A stretch of 64,000 nucleotides of DNA from assembly GCF_001663175.1 (NCBI RefSeq), contig NZ_CP016033.1, positions 3,026,364 to 3,090,363 on the forward strand. The letters are read 5' to 3'. Of the stretch, positions 36,500 through 44,987 are shown piece after piece (within the stretch, counting starts at the first letter, position 1; every line of letters starts with the position of its first letter). The notes under the pieces are model-generated. The model was given only the letters and a program-made list of their open reading frames with translations, was not told where the DNA came from and made no database searches. Source of the DNA: Erythrobacter neustonensis. GTDB lineage: Bacteria; Pseudomonadota; Alphaproteobacteria; Sphingomonadales; Sphingomonadaceae. The translations under genes were made by a program, and so were the position numbers.

Positions 36500-36876
36500 T
36501 TTGGTCGGATGCGGTTGCAAGAAACGCGTTTTTTCAGGTGTTTGGATCATTCCTGGGTGGGGATCCTTCCGCCCCAGCCAAGTATTTCTTCAGATTCATG
36601 CGACTGAAAGATAATGGGTTTCCTTTTGATTTGGAACCCCGTGGCATCTTGTCGTGGTCCAATTTTCGACACGATGATTCGAGCGAATTCCGGGCGCAAG
36701 ATGGCCATGCGATTTGCGCAGCTTTTCTACCGGAAGATGCACAAAATTTGCACAGCGGCTTCGCCAAGCACTTCAGACCGGCTGAAGGCGTGATGATGCA
36801 CGGCAAAGGCTGGCTTGTATCGGCGCTGTCTTGATCTGCTACCCTGACTGAAGCTCTTTGCCCCAAGTAAAGCGAG
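36500..36876. other. Unassigned stretch between integrase and cydC remnant
   Basis: About 375 bases with no gene I can support. A plus-strand open frame here has no recognisable content. The minus-strand cydC frame stays open through it to a stop at 36534 but without homology to CydC, so this DNA probably came with the inserted element. Confidence 0.4.
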
Positions 36877-38160
36877 CCGATCGATACGACACATTGGGCC
36901 AAACGAAGGGGCTCGGGGCGATGGGAGACCATCACCGATCCAGTCCCGGTTTGGGCGAGCCAGGCATCCAGATTGTCGATCACGGCCTGCTCCGTGCCGC
37001 TGTCCAGTCCCTCGGTCGGTTCATCAAGCAATAGCCACGCCCGCCGCGCCAGCAGCGCGCAGGCCAGTGCCAAGCGCTTGCGTTCACCGCCCGACAGGAA
37101 TCCACCATCGCTTGCCAGCCAGGTGTCGAGGCCATCGGGCGCGGTGGCAATTCGCGCCTCAAGCGCAACAATCCGGAGCGCCGCAAGCATGATCTCGGCG
37201 TCGATCCCGGGGGCCGCGATGCGGAGGTTATCGGCCACCGTGCCCACAAGCAGCGCCGGATCCTGCGGCGCGAGCGCGAATTGACACCGCAGATCATCGG
37301 CGCTGACCTCGTCGATCGGCAAGCCTCCAACGCGCAGCGAGTGGACCGTAGGGCGCAGGCCGGCCAAGGCCTCGATCAGCCGTGTCTTGCCGGAACCCGA
37401 TATGCCGCTGATCGCGACACGCTCGCCCGGAACGATTGCGATTGCGCCAAGCATGAGGGGCGCTGCCGGTGTCGGCCGGACCTCATAGGGAGCCGCGACC
37501 TCGCGTGAACGCGAGAGTGCAGCCAGGCGAGCAAGCGAGCGCTCGATCCCCGTTTTGCGCAGAGCATTACGCGCAAGGCCGCCTGTTGCCTCAACCCCCG
37601 CCCCGCCCGCCAGCACGGCGAGCGCGACAATCGGGGCAACGCCATCGGACAGCGCAAACACCATCGCCACGACAGCTGCCGTGTAAAGGGTCTGCACCCC
37701 GCCCATCATCGCCTCAGCCTTGACGAGTTGCGTTTTCGCGCGGTCATGCGCGGCTTCCAGCGGAGCGAGCGCCTTAATGATCCGAGCTGTCAAACCATAG
37801 GCTGCGATTTCTGCGCGGACGGCGGCAAACTCGGTCATCGCCTTTCGCAGGGCGACGACTGCATCGGCAAGCTGCGCCGATGGCTTGGCCGTCAGATGCA
37901 GGGTCAGATGGCGCAAGAGCACCGGCAAGGCGCCAAGCGCCAGCGCCAGAAGCGCGGCAGCCTTCCACCCGGCGAGGGCGACCAGCGCTACAGAGAGAGC
38001 GGCCCGTGCCAATCCGGCAAAAACCGCAGGCCGGCGGATGACGATGTCCTCCAGTGCGGCAATATCGTCGAGCAAGGCTGCGCTGGCAGCACCCGCATCA
38101 TTGCTGTCCACGCGGGAATCGATCGCGGCCCGGCGGGCGAACAGGCGGGCGCGCAGCTTT
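36534..38160 (-). pseudogene. cydC: Truncated CydC-like ABC exporter (cytochrome bd assembly)
   Basis: Remnant of the CydDC exporter that moves cysteine/glutathione to the periplasm for cytochrome bd assembly. From about 38160 to 36877 the frame encodes most of the membrane domain and a complete ATPase domain: Walker A GISGSGKT, signature LSGGERKR, Walker B AWLLLDEPTEGLD, H-loop SHRPEP. About 80-90 N-terminal residues, including the first membrane helices, and any start codon are missing, and after CVVSIG the frame runs into unrelated sequence to a stop at 36534. No cydD is next to it. It is head-to-head with a cydA fragment instead of in line with it, which points to an inversion. Confidence 0.75.
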
Positions 38161-38552
38161 GCCCTCATCGCTTTCTTCGCCTTTGCCTTGTGGATGACCA
38201 CGGCGCGCAAGTTCGACAAGCCCTGGTTCCTGCGCATCGCCGTGCTGGCGATCCCGCTCCCCTGGCTGGCTGCCGAAGTGGGTTGGGCAGTGGCCGAATA
38301 CGGCCGCCAGCCTTGGGCGATCGAGGGCGTGCTGCCGACCTTCCTTGGCGCATCGAGCCTCACCGCCGGGCAATTGTGGACCACGATTATCGGGTTCACG
38401 CTGCTCTATGGCGCGCTTGCAGTGATCGAGGTCAGGCTGATGGTTGCGGCGATCCGAAAGGGGCCGGAGTGCTATGTCCGCTGGCGGTCGACCCCGGCCA
38501 TGCCCCGCCCTGCCCCGGCCCGGACAGACTTACCGCCGTTCCCGCCGAATAA
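38157..38552 (+). pseudogene. cydA: Cytochrome bd oxidase subunit I fragment (C terminus)
   Basis: Only the last 110 or so residues of CydA remain: FDKPWFLRIAVLAIPLPWL, EYGRQPWAIEGVLPT and the final helix LWTTIIGFTLLYGALAVIEV are clear matches to the family C terminus. The other roughly 400 residues, including the haem ligands and Q-loop, are absent. The reading frame seems to shift near 38470-38510, because the likely natural end (VPAE then TAA at 38550-38552) is in a different frame from the main block. It abuts the inverted cydC remnant at about 38157. Confidence 0.75.
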
Positions 38553-38579
38553 CCGCCACCTTTTGCCGAGGAGTTCATT

Positions 38580-38961
38580 ATGCCTCTCGATTATGAAACG
38601 CGATCTGGTGGGCCCTGATGGGCGTGCTGCTAATCGGGTTTGCCCTGAGTGACGGGTTCGATCTCGGGGTGGCCTCGCTGCTGCCCTTCGTGGCCCGCAA
38701 TGATCTGGAACGCCGCCAGGTGATCAACACCGTCGGCGCTACGTGGGAAGAAAACCAAGTGTGGTTCATTATCGGCGGCGGAGCGATCCTTGCGGCCTGG
38801 CCCTATGTCTATGCGATCAGCTTCTCGGGCTTTTACCTCGCCATGTTCCTGGTGCTGGCAGCGTTGATCCTGCGCCCGGTCGGCTTCAAATATCGCTCCA
38901 AGCGACCCGATCCGGCATGGCGCGCGCGCTGGGACTGGGCGCTGTTCGTGGGCGGCTTTGT
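38580..38961 (+). pseudogene. cydB: Cytochrome bd oxidase subunit II fragment with frameshift
   Basis: Starts normally (GAGGAG, then ATG at 38580, MPLDYET) but changes frame at about 38600-38603, after seven codons. The main block in the new frame, [20 protein letters not shown] through [12 protein letters not shown], is typical CydB. Homology stops at about 38961 ([10 protein letters not shown]), leaving roughly 125 of over 330 residues. It then joins directly to a truncated-haemoglobin remnant, so a deletion fused the two. Confidence 0.78.
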
Positions 38962-39228
38962 GCCAGCGAGCCGATGGTGCGAACCGTCTGCGCGCGGCTC
39001 TATGAACTGATGGAAATCCTGCCCGAAACCAAAACCTCCCGCGACGTGCATCCCCAATCGCCGCAGCGGGCTGAGGAATAGCTCTATGAATTCCTGACAG
39101 GCCGGCTGGGCGGGCCGCAACTCTACCGGAAAAGTTACGGCCACCCGCGCCTGCGGCAACGCCATCTGGTTGCCCCCATCGGGCCTGAGGAAATTGCGGG
39201 GTGGCTGGCCTGCTTCCACCAAGCTTGA
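38962..39228 (+). pseudogene. Group II truncated haemoglobin remnant with in-frame stop
   Basis: One frame reads a C-terminal globin piece: [17 protein letters not shown], then a TAG at 39079-39081, then LYEFLTGRLGGPQLYRKSYG and HPRLRQRH to a TGA at 39226. The LGGP...YGHPRLR..H pattern is characteristic of group II (bacterial-like) truncated haemoglobins. The TAG falls where the family usually has Lys (AEEKLYEF), one base from AAG. The N-terminal part is lost at the junction with cydB. Such globins are often found near cytochrome bd genes. Confidence 0.72.
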
Positions 39229-39443
39229 GACGAAAACGCGCCAGCCTCACCTCTGGCTTCGGACCTGTCACAGCGTAATGACGCGTCGGGCTGGCCCGCT
39301 ACCACGAGAATGCGCTTCATCATCTTGGCCCCCGTTGCAGCGGCCAATTGTCACTTGGGGGTGTGTCTGAATTTTCGAAAAAAGGGTGCACCGCCAGACC
39401 AGGGTTGGGGGGGATAGTCCGGCTGTGCAGAGGGGAGAGCTGA
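39229..39443. other. Non-coding remnant DNA
   Basis: About 215 bases between two pseudogenes with no supportable gene. It includes runs such as GAAAAAAGGG and GGGGGGG and is probably decayed. Confidence 0.35.
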
Positions 39444-39689
39444 TCAGACGACCGCGACCATTCGCAGGTAAGGCTTGATTGTTTCGAAGCTTTGGGGAAA
39501 CATGTCCTTCGCCTTTTCATCGGGGATCGACGGCGGGTTGATTACCTTGTCGCTCGGACGCCAATCGGCTGCGGTTGCGATGCGGGACTTGTGGCCAGGC
39601 TGGAGGCTGTCGATCACGCACAGGATTTCGCCGAAATTGCGGCCCACGCGCAACGGGCAGGCCTGTGCGGCTTTCAAATCATGCCGCAC
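39444..39689 (-). pseudogene. C-terminal fragment of a 1-Cys peroxiredoxin
   Basis: About 80 residues match the C-terminal arm of Prx6/AhpC-like peroxiredoxins: RNFGEILCVIDSLQ, then DKVINPPSIPDEKAKDMFP and IKPYLRMV at the end. The N-terminal thioredoxin-fold part with the peroxidatic Cys is missing; its place is taken by the 3' end of the SulP gene. It differs clearly from the intact peroxiredoxin at 45.0 kb, so it is a separate lost gene. Confidence 0.7.
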
Positions 39690-41431
39690 GCAGCCAGTGG
39701 ATCGGCAGCGTCAGGGGCCTCACCCCTATCCAGCGCCAGTTCGGCAAAGGCGCTGTCCTGCGACAGGAACACCTTGCCCGACAGGTCGTGCAGCAGGTGG
39801 CTGCGTTGCAAACGGTCCATCACCGGGCCTTTCACCTCGGACAGGTGCAGCTTGATGCCCCCGTCACCGAGCCGGTGATTGATCGCTTCGAGGCTCTGCA
39901 GCCCCGAGGCGTCGATGGCGTTGACCGCGCTTGCCATCAGCACCACGTGGCGCAAGGCGAGGCGCTCGGCGACCTGTTCGAGCACATATTCCTCCAGCCA
40001 GCGGGCGTTGAGATAGGTGAGGCTTTCATCGACGCGGATGGTCAGCAGGTGCGGCAGGGTGAGCACCTTGTGGCGCTCGACATTGCGGAAATGTTCGGTG
40101 CCCGGCACCCGGCCGACGATGGCGGCATGGGGCCGGCTTGCGCGCCACAGGTAAAGCAGCAGTCCCACGCAAACGCCCGCGATCACGCCCATTTCCACAC
40201 CCGCTACCAGCGTGACCGATATAGTGGCGGCATGGGCGGCGAAATCAGCTTTGGAATAGGCCCACAGGTGCCGCGGCGTCTTGAAGTCGACGAGGCTCAG
40301 CACCGCGACGATGATCGTCGCTGCGAGCGTCGCATTGGGCAAGTTGTAGAGCAGCGGGGTGAGGAACAGACTGGCGAGCGCGATGCCGATAGCGGTAAAG
40401 GCGCCCGCCGCCGGAGTTTGCGCGCCCGCGTCGAAATTCACCACTGACCGTGCAAAGCCGCCGGTCACCGGATAGCCACCCGAAAGCGCGCTGGCGATGT
40501 TCGAGGCGCCCAGCCCGATCAGTTCCTGATCGGGCACGATCCGCTGGCGGCGCTTGGCGGCGAGTGTCTGCGCGACCGAGACGCTCTCGACGAAGCCGAT
40601 CACCGAAATCAGCAGCGCGGGCACCCACAGCGCCTCGATCAGGGCAAGATCGGCGGAGGGGAGCATGAAGGGCGGCAGGCCTTGCGGGATGGCGCCGACG
40701 ATCGGGACCCCGCGCGCCTGCAAGCCGAACCCGATCACGGCAAGGATCGACAGCGCCACCGCCACCACCGGCCCGGCCTTGGCGCTCATGTCGGCGGCCC
40801 GTGGGGAAAGCCCGAGCTTCTGAAGCGCGGGCTTCAGACCCTTGCGCACCCAGAAAAGGAACAGGGTGGCCGGGATTCCGATGGCGAGGGTCGCGGGATT
40901 GATGTTGCCCAGATTGCCAGCCAGCCCGTGGAGCATCTCCGGCCAGGTCTCGCCGCCGGCCTTGACGCCCAGAATGTGCTTGAGCTGGCTGGTTGCGATG
41001 AGCACACCGCTCGCCGAGATGAACCCGCTGATGACGGGATGCGAAAGCAGGTTGGCAAGGAAGCCCAACCGCAGCAGCCCAAGCGCCACCAGCATCACGC
41101 CCGAGAGCGCGGCGAGCGTGATCGCCGCCTGCCAGTATTCCGCCGTCCCCGGTGCCCCGACCGCGCCTGCCGCGCTTGCCGTCATCAGCGAGACCACCGC
41201 CACCGGCCCAACCGCCAGCGTGCGGCTCGTGCCGAAGATGGCATAGGCCACCAGCGGCAGGATCGAGGCGTAAAGCCCCACAACAGGCGGCAATCCTGCG
41301 AGCATTGCATAGGCAAGGCTCTGGGGGATCAGCATGATGGTGACGATCACCGCCGCCATCAGGTCGCTGGTCAGCGCCGGGCGATCATAGGTGCGGCCCC
41401 ATCCGAGAATGGGAAAATAGCGGGCAAGCAT
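39674..41431 (-). CDS. SulP family inorganic anion transporter with STAS domain
   Basis: Inner-membrane transporter of 585 residues for sulfate, bicarbonate or related anions. The SulP signature region (MLIPQSLAYAMLAGLPPVVGLYAS) is near residues 35-60, about twelve membrane segments follow, and a cytoplasmic STAS domain (about 440-560, with ASAVNAIDASGLQSLEAI) ends the protein. It starts at 41431, 15 bases after the SQR gene, and is the last gene of the sulfide cluster, so export or exchange of sulfur anions is plausible. The last few codons overlap a peroxiredoxin remnant and may have been altered by that rearrangement. Confidence 0.9.
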   Translation of the reverse strand: MLARYFPILGWGRTYDRPALTSDLMAAVIVTIMLIPQSLAYAMLAGLPPVVGLYASILPLVAYAIFGTSRTLAVGPVAVVSLMTASAAGAVGAPGTAEYWQAAITLAALSGVMLVALGLLRLGFLANLLSHPVISGFISASGVLIATSQLKHILGVKAGGETWPEMLHGLAGNLGNINPATLAIGIPATLFLFWVRKGLKPALQKLGLSPRAADMSAKAGPVVAVALSILAVIGFGLQARGVPIVGAIPQGLPPFMLPSADLALIEALWVPALLISVIGFVESVSVAQTLAAKRRQRIVPDQELIGLGASNIASALSGGYPVTGGFARSVVNFDAGAQTPAAGAFTAIGIALASLFLTPLLYNLPNATLAATIIVAVLSLVDFKTPRHLWAYSKADFAAHAATISVTLVAGVEMGVIAGVCVGLLLYLWRASRPHAAIVGRVPGTEHFRNVERHKVLTLPHLLTIRVDESLTYLNARWLEEYVLEQVAERLALRHVVLMASAVNAIDASGLQSLEAINHRLGDGGIKLHLSEVKGPVMDRLQRSHLLHDLSGKVFLSQDSAFAELALDRGEAPDAADPLAACGMI

Positions 41432-41446
41432 TTCGATGGAGCCTTC

Positions 41447-42673
41447 TTACTGTGCGATCAGTCCGCCCGGCCCGGCGAGCCATTCGCGGCCCTTGAGCAT
41501 CCCGTTCCAGTAGATCCACGGCAGGGCATCGGCCTTGAGCATCCATGAAAGGCGCGCAGGCCTGGTGCCGTCGACTAGCCAGGTCGGAAAACTAGGCGCG
41601 AGCTTGCCGCCATAGGCAAATTCGGCGAGCACGATCTTGCCGCGCTCCACTGTCAGAGGGCACGATCCATAGCCGTCGTAACCGGCCGTCGGCCCTTTCC
41701 CGTCCAGTGCGCGCAAGGCGTTCACCGCCACCACTGGCGCTTGCTTGCGCGCTGCTGCGGCCGTCTTGGCATTGGGGCTCGATCCGGCATCGCCGAGCCC
41801 GAAGACATTGGGGTAGCGCACGTGCTGGAGCGTGTGCTGGTCGACATCGGTGAATCCGCTCGCCGCCGCCAGCGGGCTGTCGGCGAGGAATTGCGGCGCG
41901 ACCTGCGGGGGAACGACATGGAGCATGTCGAAGCTGACGGTCTCCTCGCCATCGGCCGTGGCGAAGGTCGCCTGCCGGGCGGGGCCATCGACTGCGATCA
42001 GATTGCTGCCAAGCTCCAGATGGATGCCATATTTCTCGACATATTGCTGCAAGGCCGGGACGTAGTCGGCAACGCCGAACAGCACTGCGCCGGCATTGCG
42101 GAATTCGACCTCGATATTGCTCAGAACGCCCGCGCGGCGCCAGTGGTCGCAAGCGAGATACATCGCCTTCTGCGGCGCGCCCGCGCATTTGATCGGCATC
42201 GGCGGCTGACTGAAGATCGCCCGCCCCGAACGGGTCGCTTTGACCAGTTCCCAAGTGTAGGGTGCCAGATCGGGGCGATAGTTGGAGGTAACGCCGTTCT
42301 GGCCAAGCGCCGCCTCGAGCCCGGCGATCTTATTCCACGCAAGGCAGATGCCCGGGGCAACGATAAGCACGTCGTAGGTGAGCGTGCTGCCATCAGCCAG
42401 CGTCACCTGATTGTGGTCGGGCTGAAAGCCTGCAGCGGCCTGCTTCACCCAGGTTACACCCTTGGGCATCACGCCCGCCATCGGGCGGGTGGTGGTGGCG
42501 ACATCGAACACGCCGCCGCCGACCATCGTCCATCCGGGCTGATAGGCATGGGTGTCGGACGGCTCGACAATGGCGATGTCGAGCCCGCGGCGCCGCTTCA
42601 GCATTGAGGCGGCCGTGGCGATCCCGGCGGCGCCGCCGCCGATGACGACCACGGTGTGCTTGGTGTTGGTCAT
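41447..42673 (-). CDS. sqr: Sulfide:quinone oxidoreductase, type II-like
   Basis: FAD flavoprotein of 408 residues that oxidises sulfide and reduces membrane quinone. The FAD motif GGGAAGIATAASML is at residues 9-22. Two conserved cysteines are seen, in KCAGAPQK near residue 161 and GSCPLTVERG near 339, with no third Cys at the type I position. That pattern matches type II enzymes such as human SQOR, which pass sulfur to a small acceptor. The GGGAGGGAGAGG leader fixes the start at 42673. It clusters with a persulfide-dioxygenase-like enzyme and sulfur transporters. Flavocytochrome-like oxidoreductases are the main alternative. Confidence 0.85.
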   Translation of the reverse strand: MTNTKHTVVVIGGGAAGIATAASMLKRRRGLDIAIVEPSDTHAYQPGWTMVGGGVFDVATTTRPMAGVMPKGVTWVKQAAAGFQPDHNQVTLADGSTLTYDVLIVAPGICLAWNKIAGLEAALGQNGVTSNYRPDLAPYTWELVKATRSGRAIFSQPPMPIKCAGAPQKAMYLACDHWRRAGVLSNIEVEFRNAGAVLFGVADYVPALQQYVEKYGIHLELGSNLIAVDGPARQATFATADGEETVSFDMLHVVPPQVAPQFLADSPLAAASGFTDVDQHTLQHVRYPNVFGLGDAGSSPNAKTAAAARKQAPVVAVNALRALDGKGPTAGYDGYGSCPLTVERGKIVLAEFAYGGKLAPSFPTWLVDGTRPARLSWMLKADALPWIYWNGMLKGREWLAGPGGLIAQ

Positions 42674-42699
42674 GTCCTCTCCCTCCCTTGCGCGCAGCC

Positions 42700-43122
42700 T
42701 TAGCCGCCGGCATCCATCCGTTCGGCGAGTGCCGAAAGGTCGTATCCCGCAGCGCCGGCGCGGCTGATCCGTTCGGCGACGCTCAGGCCATGCACATTGG
42801 CGAGCGCATCGAGCGTCGCTGCCCGCGTGCCCGTGCGGCAATAGGCGAGCACCTTGCCCTGCGTGCCGCGCCGGACCGCGCCAAAGGCTGCTACGGCGGC
42901 AGGCGGGAACAGGCCGCCGCTGACGGGCAGGTGGTGGAAGGCAAGGCCCGCGGCCTCGGCGGCGCGGCGCATGTCGTCGAGCATCGGCTGATCCTGCTCC
43001 TCGCCGTCTGGGCGGTTGCAGACCACGGCGGTGAAGCCCCGATCGGCCAGCGAGGCAAGTTCCTCGGGCTGAATTTGTGCAGCGACCGCAAGGGTATCAT
43101 CGATCACTTTAAGTTCCATCAT
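42700..43122 (-). CDS. DUF442/TIGR01244 family sulfur transferase-like protein
   Basis: A 140-residue protein with a dual-specificity-phosphatase-like fold used in sulfur metabolism. The active loop AYCRTGTRA (C-x-x-G-x-R) near residue 93 and the start IDDTLAVAAQIQPEEL are typical of the domain that is fused to an MBL domain in Blh proteins of BigR operons. Here it is a separate gene. It should handle persulfide sulfur with the MBL enzyme encoded upstream. The start overlaps the stop of the transporter gene before it (ATGA). Confidence 0.85.
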   Translation of the reverse strand: MMELKVIDDTLAVAAQIQPEELASLADRGFTAVVCNRPDGEEQDQPMLDDMRRAAEAAGLAFHHLPVSGGLFPPAAVAAFGAVRRGTQGKVLAYCRTGTRAATLDALANVHGLSVAERISRAGAAGYDLSALAERMDAGG

Positions 43123-43538
43123 CCCTGTCCTTCCACCAGCCGCACCACCAGCATTCCAGCGAGCATCGCGGCGACAAATATCGCGGCCGATCCGGGCGCA
43201 ATCGCGAGGGCGGCAAAGCCGGGACCGGGGCACAGGCCGGCGATTCCCCAGCCGATCCCGAACAGCGCCGATCCTCCGACGAGGCGTGCCGTGATGTCGC
43301 TGCGGTCGGGAAGGGAAAAGCCTTCCGCAAACACCGGGCGCGGCATCCGACGCTGGATGAGCCAAGCGACCGCCATCACCAGCACAGCGCCGCCCATCAC
43401 GAAGGCGAGCGTCGGATCCCAGTTTCCGAACAGATCGAGGAAGCCGCGCACCCGCGCAGGATCGGTCATCCCGCCAATCGTCAGTCCGGCCCCGAAGACC
43501 GTGCCGGATGCCAATGGCACAAGAATATCGCGGGTCAT
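43119..43538 (-). CDS. YeeE/YedE family (DUF6691-like) membrane protein, second half
   Basis: A 139-residue inner-membrane protein with four hydrophobic segments. It carries the sulfur-transporter segments FGAGLTIGGMTDPARVRGF near residue 15 and FGIGWGIAGLCPGPG near 100, the latter with a conserved Cys. Together with the neighbouring 149-residue protein it makes one YedE-type unit thought to import thiosulfate or sulfane sulfur. Four-base overlaps join it to the genes on both sides. Confidence 0.85.
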   Translation of the reverse strand: MTRDILVPLASGTVFGAGLTIGGMTDPARVRGFLDLFGNWDPTLAFVMGGAVLVMAVAWLIQRRMPRPVFAEGFSLPDRSDITARLVGGSALFGIGWGIAGLCPGPGFAALAIAPGSAAIFVAAMLAGMLVVRLVEGQG

Positions 43539-43984
43539 TGCAGCACCTCGATCCCCAAGGCATTCATCGCCGCCATGGTCGCAAAGCCGGTTGCCATGAA
43601 GGTCGCCACCGCCACCAGCGAGCGCTGCGAAAGGCGGCTCATGCCGCACACCCCGTGACCGCTGGTGCAGCCGCTTCCAAGCCGTGTGCCGATGCCCACT
43701 ATCAGGCCCGCAACCACGAGCAGCGCGGGGCTGGCAAAGGCAGGCGCTGCCGCGCCCGTCACACTCATCACGATCAAGGCGCCAAGGGGCAGGCCGATGA
43801 CAAAGGCCCACGCCCCCGATCGCGGCTGCGAGCTATCAGCCAAACCGAAGGCGCGCGCCGCGATGCCGGAAACGCCGGCAATCCGCCCGGCGCCCAGCAA
43901 CATGATCGCAGCAGCGAGACCGATCATCGCCCCGCCCGCAAGGCCTGCGAACGGGGCAGCATCAGGAAATCCCGGCAAGGTCAT
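43535..43984 (-). CDS. YeeE/YedE family membrane protein, first half
   Basis: A 149-residue membrane protein of the sulfur-transport YeeE/YedE family. The diagnostic segment LVVAGLIVGIGTRLGSGCTSGHGVCGMSR, given here in part as GSGCTSGHGVCG, is near residue 107 and includes two conserved Cys. It has four to five hydrophobic segments. It pairs with the downstream half-protein and is coupled by ATGA overlaps to the MBL gene upstream and to its partner downstream. Confidence 0.86.
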   Translation of the reverse strand: MTLPGFPDAAPFAGLAGGAMIGLAAAIMLLGAGRIAGVSGIAARAFGLADSSQPRSGAWAFVIGLPLGALIVMSVTGAAAPAFASPALLVVAGLIVGIGTRLGSGCTSGHGVCGMSRLSQRSLVAVATFMATGFATMAAMNALGIEVLQ

Positions 43985-44913
43985 ACCGCGTTGACCGGGA
44001 TCTTGAGATACGTGACGCCATTGTCATCCGCCGGCGGCATGTGGCCTGCGCGCATATTGACCTGCACGGCCGGCAGGATCAGGCGCGGCATATCCAGCGT
44101 GGCGTCGCGGGCTTCACGCATCTGCACGAACTCGTCCTCGGTGATCCCATCATGGGCGTGAATATTGCCCTCTCGCTCGGCCGCAACGGTGGTTTCCCAC
44201 ACGTAGGTCGTGCGGCCCTTGGGCAGATAATCGTGGCACATGAACAGCCGCGTTTCGGGCGGGAGCGACAGGATACGTCGCAGCGAGCGGAACAACTGGC
44301 GCGCATCGCCGCCGGGGAAGTCGGCGCGCGCGGTGCCGTAGTCGGGCATGAACATCGTATCGCCCACGAACACGGCATCGCCCACGACATAGGCGATGTC
44401 GGCAGGTGTGTGGCCGGGCACGTGCATCGCGGTGACTGGAAGATTGCCGATGGCGAAGGTGTCGCCATCGCGGAACAGCGCGTCGAACTGCGAGCCGTCA
44501 CGCTCGAACTCGGTGCCGGCATTGAACAGCTTGCCGAACACGTTCTGCACCGTGGTGATCTCGGCGCCGATTGCGATCTTTCCGCCGAGCTTCTCCTGCA
44601 AATAGGGTGCGGCGGAGAAGTGATCGGCATGGGCATGGGTTTCGAGCAGCCACGTCACTTTCAAATTATGCTTGTTGACGTAATCGATGACCTGATCGGC
44701 TGCCAGCGTGTCGGTGCGCCCCGAGTTGGGATCGAAATCCAGCACCGAGTCGATAATCGCCGCCTCCATCGTGGACGTATCATGCACGACGTACGTCACC
44801 GTATAGGTGGCGGCATGGAAGAAACTCACAATCTGTGGGCGGAGCGCCGCATCAGAAGCGGCCTTCAGAACCTGTTCGGTTGCCGCCTGAAGCACAACAT
44901 CGGCCTGGGTCAT
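43981..44913 (-). CDS. MBL-fold metallohydrolase, persulfide dioxygenase-like
   Basis: A 310-residue metallo-beta-lactamase-fold protein. The metal motif THAHADH is near residues 86-92, followed by the further ligands in HVPGHTPADIAY and GDAVFVGDTMF. It resembles the catalytic half of Blh/ETHE1-type persulfide dioxygenases, which oxidise glutathione persulfide to sulfite with Fe(II). The start at 44913 has GGAGA 7 bases upstream; 44937 is a weaker alternative. It is the first gene of the minus-strand sulfide operon, divergent from the peroxiredoxin-ArsR pair. Confidence 0.87.
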   Translation of the reverse strand: MTQADVVLQAATEQVLKAASDAALRPQIVSFFHAATYTVTYVVHDTSTMEAAIIDSVLDFDPNSGRTDTLAADQVIDYVNKHNLKVTWLLETHAHADHFSAAPYLQEKLGGKIAIGAEITTVQNVFGKLFNAGTEFERDGSQFDALFRDGDTFAIGNLPVTAMHVPGHTPADIAYVVGDAVFVGDTMFMPDYGTARADFPGGDARQLFRSLRRILSLPPETRLFMCHDYLPKGRTTYVWETTVAAEREGNIHAHDGITEDEFVQMREARDATLDMPRLILPAVQVNMRAGHMPPADDNGVTYLKIPVNAV

Positions 44914-44928
44914 AGCGATTCTCCAATT

Positions 44929-44943
44929 CGATTTCATAAATCG
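44929..44943. promoter_or_regulatory. Palindrome in the divergent sulfide promoter, ArsR operator candidate
   Basis: CGATTT-CAT-AAATCG is a perfect 15-bp inverted repeat in the 74-base gap between the MBL and peroxiredoxin genes. An ATTGCAAT palindrome follows at 44953-44960. The gap is AT-rich, as expected for a BigR/ArsR-controlled promoter. Confidence 0.55.
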
Positions 44944-44987
44944 TGTATATGTATTGCAATTTTAATGTCAAGTGGTACGAGGGCGTA

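Noticed and set aside
36421..36834. Plus-strand open frame of 137 codons before the cydC remnant
   Set aside because: It begins inside the integrase leader, has no ribosome site and resembles no known protein; kept only as unassigned DNA.
37885..38156. Upstream extension of the cydA frame
   Set aside because: Before about 38157 this strand is only the antisense of the cydC remnant; CydA similarity begins sharply at that point.
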